64,000 nt of DNA, taken from DAIPXZ01 sp036782995. GTDB taxonomy: Bacteria > Bacillota > Clostridia > Saccharofermentanales > Saccharofermentanaceae. The notes beneath the pieces were generated by a model. It was not told where the DNA came from and did no database searches. It worked only from the letters and a program-made list of their open reading frames with translations. Shown here piece after piece: positions 62,523-64,000 of this stretch. The stretch covers positions 1-64,000 of the forward strand of contig DAIPXZ010000001.1 of assembly GCA_036782995.1 (NCBI GenBank). Reading direction: 5' to 3'. A program made the position numbers and the translations under genes. The first letter of the stretch is position 1; every line of letters starts with the position of its first letter.

Positions 62523-64000
62523 ATGAGTGAACAAATCCATTCCGAAATCAACCGTCGCCGCACCTTTGCCATTATTTCACACCCGGATGCCGGTAAAACA
62601 ACTATGACGGAGAAGCTTCTTCTCTACGGTGGTGCGATTCATATGGCCGGCTCAGTTAAGGCCCGTAAGGCCTCGAAACACGCCACATCAGACTGGATGG
62701 AGATTGAAAAGCAACGTGGTATTTCTGTGACCTCGTCGGTTATGCAATTTAACTATGACGGATATTGCATCAACATTTTGGATACACCCGGTCACCAAGA
62801 TTTCTCTGAGGATACGTATCGTACGCTTTGCGCCGCCGATGCGGCCGTCATGCTTCTCGATGGCGCGAAGGGTGTCGAAGCACAAACCATTAAGCTCTTT
62901 ACGGTATGCCGCAAGCGTGGCATCCCGATTTTCACCTTTATCAATAAGATGGACCGTGCTGCAAAGAATCCTTTCGATCTCATCGACGAACTCGAGAAGG
63001 TGTTAGGTATCCGTTCCACTCCGATTAACTGGCCGATTGGCACAGATGGTGATTTTCAAGGCGTCTACATGCGCGAGACTCAAGAAGTCGAACTTTTCGA
63101 CAGCGAGACAAAGGATCACGGCGCATCGATGGTTAAGGCAATCAACGCCGGTGTAAATGACGAGGCCGCACTCCGAAAGATTTTGAGTGCTTCTCATTAC
63201 GAAACACTGAAAAACGATATTGAATTGCTCGACATGGCAGGCGATCCTTTCGATCTGGAAAAGATTTTGCGAGGCGAATTAACCCCTGTGTTTTTTGGGT
63301 CCGCCATCACGAACTTCGGCGTGGAGCCTTTTCTCAAGAAATTCCTCGCCATTGCTCCTGCCCCACAGCCGCATAATACGACAATTGGAAATATTGAGCC
63401 GACGGAAAACTTTTTCTCCGGTTTTATCTTCAAGGTGCAAGCCAATATGGACCCGAATCATCGTGACCGTATGTCATTCCTTCGCATTTGCTCAGGCAAA
63501 TTCGAAAAAGGGATGACCGTGAAGCAGGTTCGTACCGGGAAAAAGGTCACTCTTGCTCAGCCACAGCAATTTATGGCACAGGATCGTACAATTGTCGACG
63601 ATGCATATGCCGGTGACATTATTGGTCTATTCGACCCAGGCATTTTCCGTCTTGGCGACACGCTTTCCGCTGGGCCGAAGGATTTCACCTTTGATCCAAT
63701 ACCAGTCTTCCCTCCGGAAAATTTTGCGCGTGTACAGCCGAAGGATTCCATGAAGCGCAAGCAGTTCCTGAAGGGCATTGAACAGCTCTCCGAAGAAGGT
63801 GCGGTACAGCTCTATAAGCAACCAGATATTGGTACAGAAACCTATATCATGGGTGTCGTCGGTGTTCTTCAATTTGAAGTATTGGAACACCGACTGAAAT
63901 CAGAATATGGTGTCGACATCATTCGCACCAATCTGAATTATCGTCATGCACGCTGGTGTAAGGCAGAAAGTCCCGACATTTCTATTGATTTTTCGAAGCT
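62523..64000 (+). CDS. prfC: Peptide chain release factor 3 (partial)
   Basis: The frame starts ATG after AAAGAGGCC and is still open at the window end (about 492 of some 530 residues). GTPase boxes: SHPDAGKTT (G1), QRGISVTSSVMQF (G2), DTPGHQDFSEDTYR (G3) and NKMDR (G4). SEDTYR in switch II separates RF3 from EF-G. Later domains follow (FIFKVQANMDPNHRDRMSFL). RF3 recycles RF1/RF2 from terminated ribosomes. The 62384-62522 gap must hold divergent promoters, but none is clear. Confidence 0.95.
   Translation, partial: MSEQIHSEINRRRTFAIISHPDAGKTTMTEKLLLYGGAIHMAGSVKARKASKHATSDWMEIEKQRGISVTSSVMQFNYDGYCINILDTPGHQDFSEDTYRTLCAADAAVMLLDGAKGVEAQTIKLFTVCRKRGIPIFTFINKMDRAAKNPFDLIDELEKVLGIRSTPINWPIGTDGDFQGVYMRETQEVELFDSETKDHGASMVKAINAGVNDEAALRKILSASHYETLKNDIELLDMAGDPFDLEKILRGELTPVFFGSAITNFGVEPFLKKFLAIAPAPQPHNTTIGNIEPTENFFSGFIFKVQANMDPNHRDRMSFLRICSGKFEKGMTVKQVRTGKKVTLAQPQQFMAQDRTIVDDAYAGDIIGLFDPGIFRLGDTLSAGPKDFTFDPIPVFPPENFARVQPKDSMKRKQFLKGIEQLSEEGAVQLYKQPDIGTETYIMGVVGVLQFEVLEHRLKSEYGVDIIRTNLNYRHARWCKAESPDISIDFSK

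Overview
The window reads as a chromosomal segment of a low-to-mid GC Gram-positive anaerobe of the Clostridia type. The evidence is the strong AGGAGG-type ribosome sites, tight operons, sortase-type anchors, several Bacillota-specific families (DUF1836, DUF4003, DUF2974, PF06541, YqeY) and a Bce-type detoxification module. No rRNA, tRNA or CRISPR array was seen. The genus cannot be named from the sequence alone.

Layout. 1-6 kb is a worn region: a serine recombinase lacking its catalytic half, an alpha/beta hydrolase, YqeY, a PfkB sugar kinase, a small metal-binding HMA protein, the C-terminal remnant of a sortase-anchored surface protein, and an ethanolamine permease (eutH) interrupted by an in-frame TAG. 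6-17 kb is one minus-strand operon behind a single good promoter (17150-17178). It builds a CDP-linked 3,6-dideoxy sugar (rfbF, rfbG, rfbH). It adds a YerE-like ThDP enzyme, an HMGL-type aldolase and an SDR that could make a two-carbon-branched (yersiniose-like) sugar. It then attaches the sugar through a GtrB-like glycosyltransferase and a GtrA protein fused to a large polytopic membrane domain. 17-26 kb holds a Bce-like set: response regulator and intramembrane-type kinase on the plus strand, permease and ATPase on the minus strand with a TTACA-N4-TGTAA operator candidate, with a MATE pump and a DUF2974 hydrolase between them. 26-30 kb is a flotillin/NfeD/DUF1836 operon whose near-consensus promoter carries an 18-bp palindrome in its spacer.

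30-38 kb holds a monoglyceride-lipase-like hydrolase, cardiolipin synthase, a degenerate GGDEF/EAL membrane protein, a 45-residue orphan LPxTG protein and an ABC-2 exporter. 38-49 kb holds a PIG-L deacetylase coupled to a YfhO glycosyltransferase, two lipoprotein or DUF proteins, a NarL-type two-component system, a GT4 glycolipid glycosyltransferase and a GH1 beta-glucosidase.

50-57 kb is the most unusual part: a four-gene operon of a very long zinc-ribbon protein with a disordered tail, its shorter paralogue, an M50-type membrane peptidase and a tandem-domain PPK2 (polyphosphate:AMP phosphotransferase). The two zinc-ribbon proteins end in the same short motif. 57-64 kb has an AEC transporter, glycerol kinase, 4-alpha-glucanotransferase, a NYN/LOTUS protein and the start of prfC (RF3).

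The common theme is the cell envelope: wall or lipid glycosylation, sortase substrates, envelope-stress sensing, membrane-domain proteins and drug export. All functions are inferred by reading the sequence; no database search was run.
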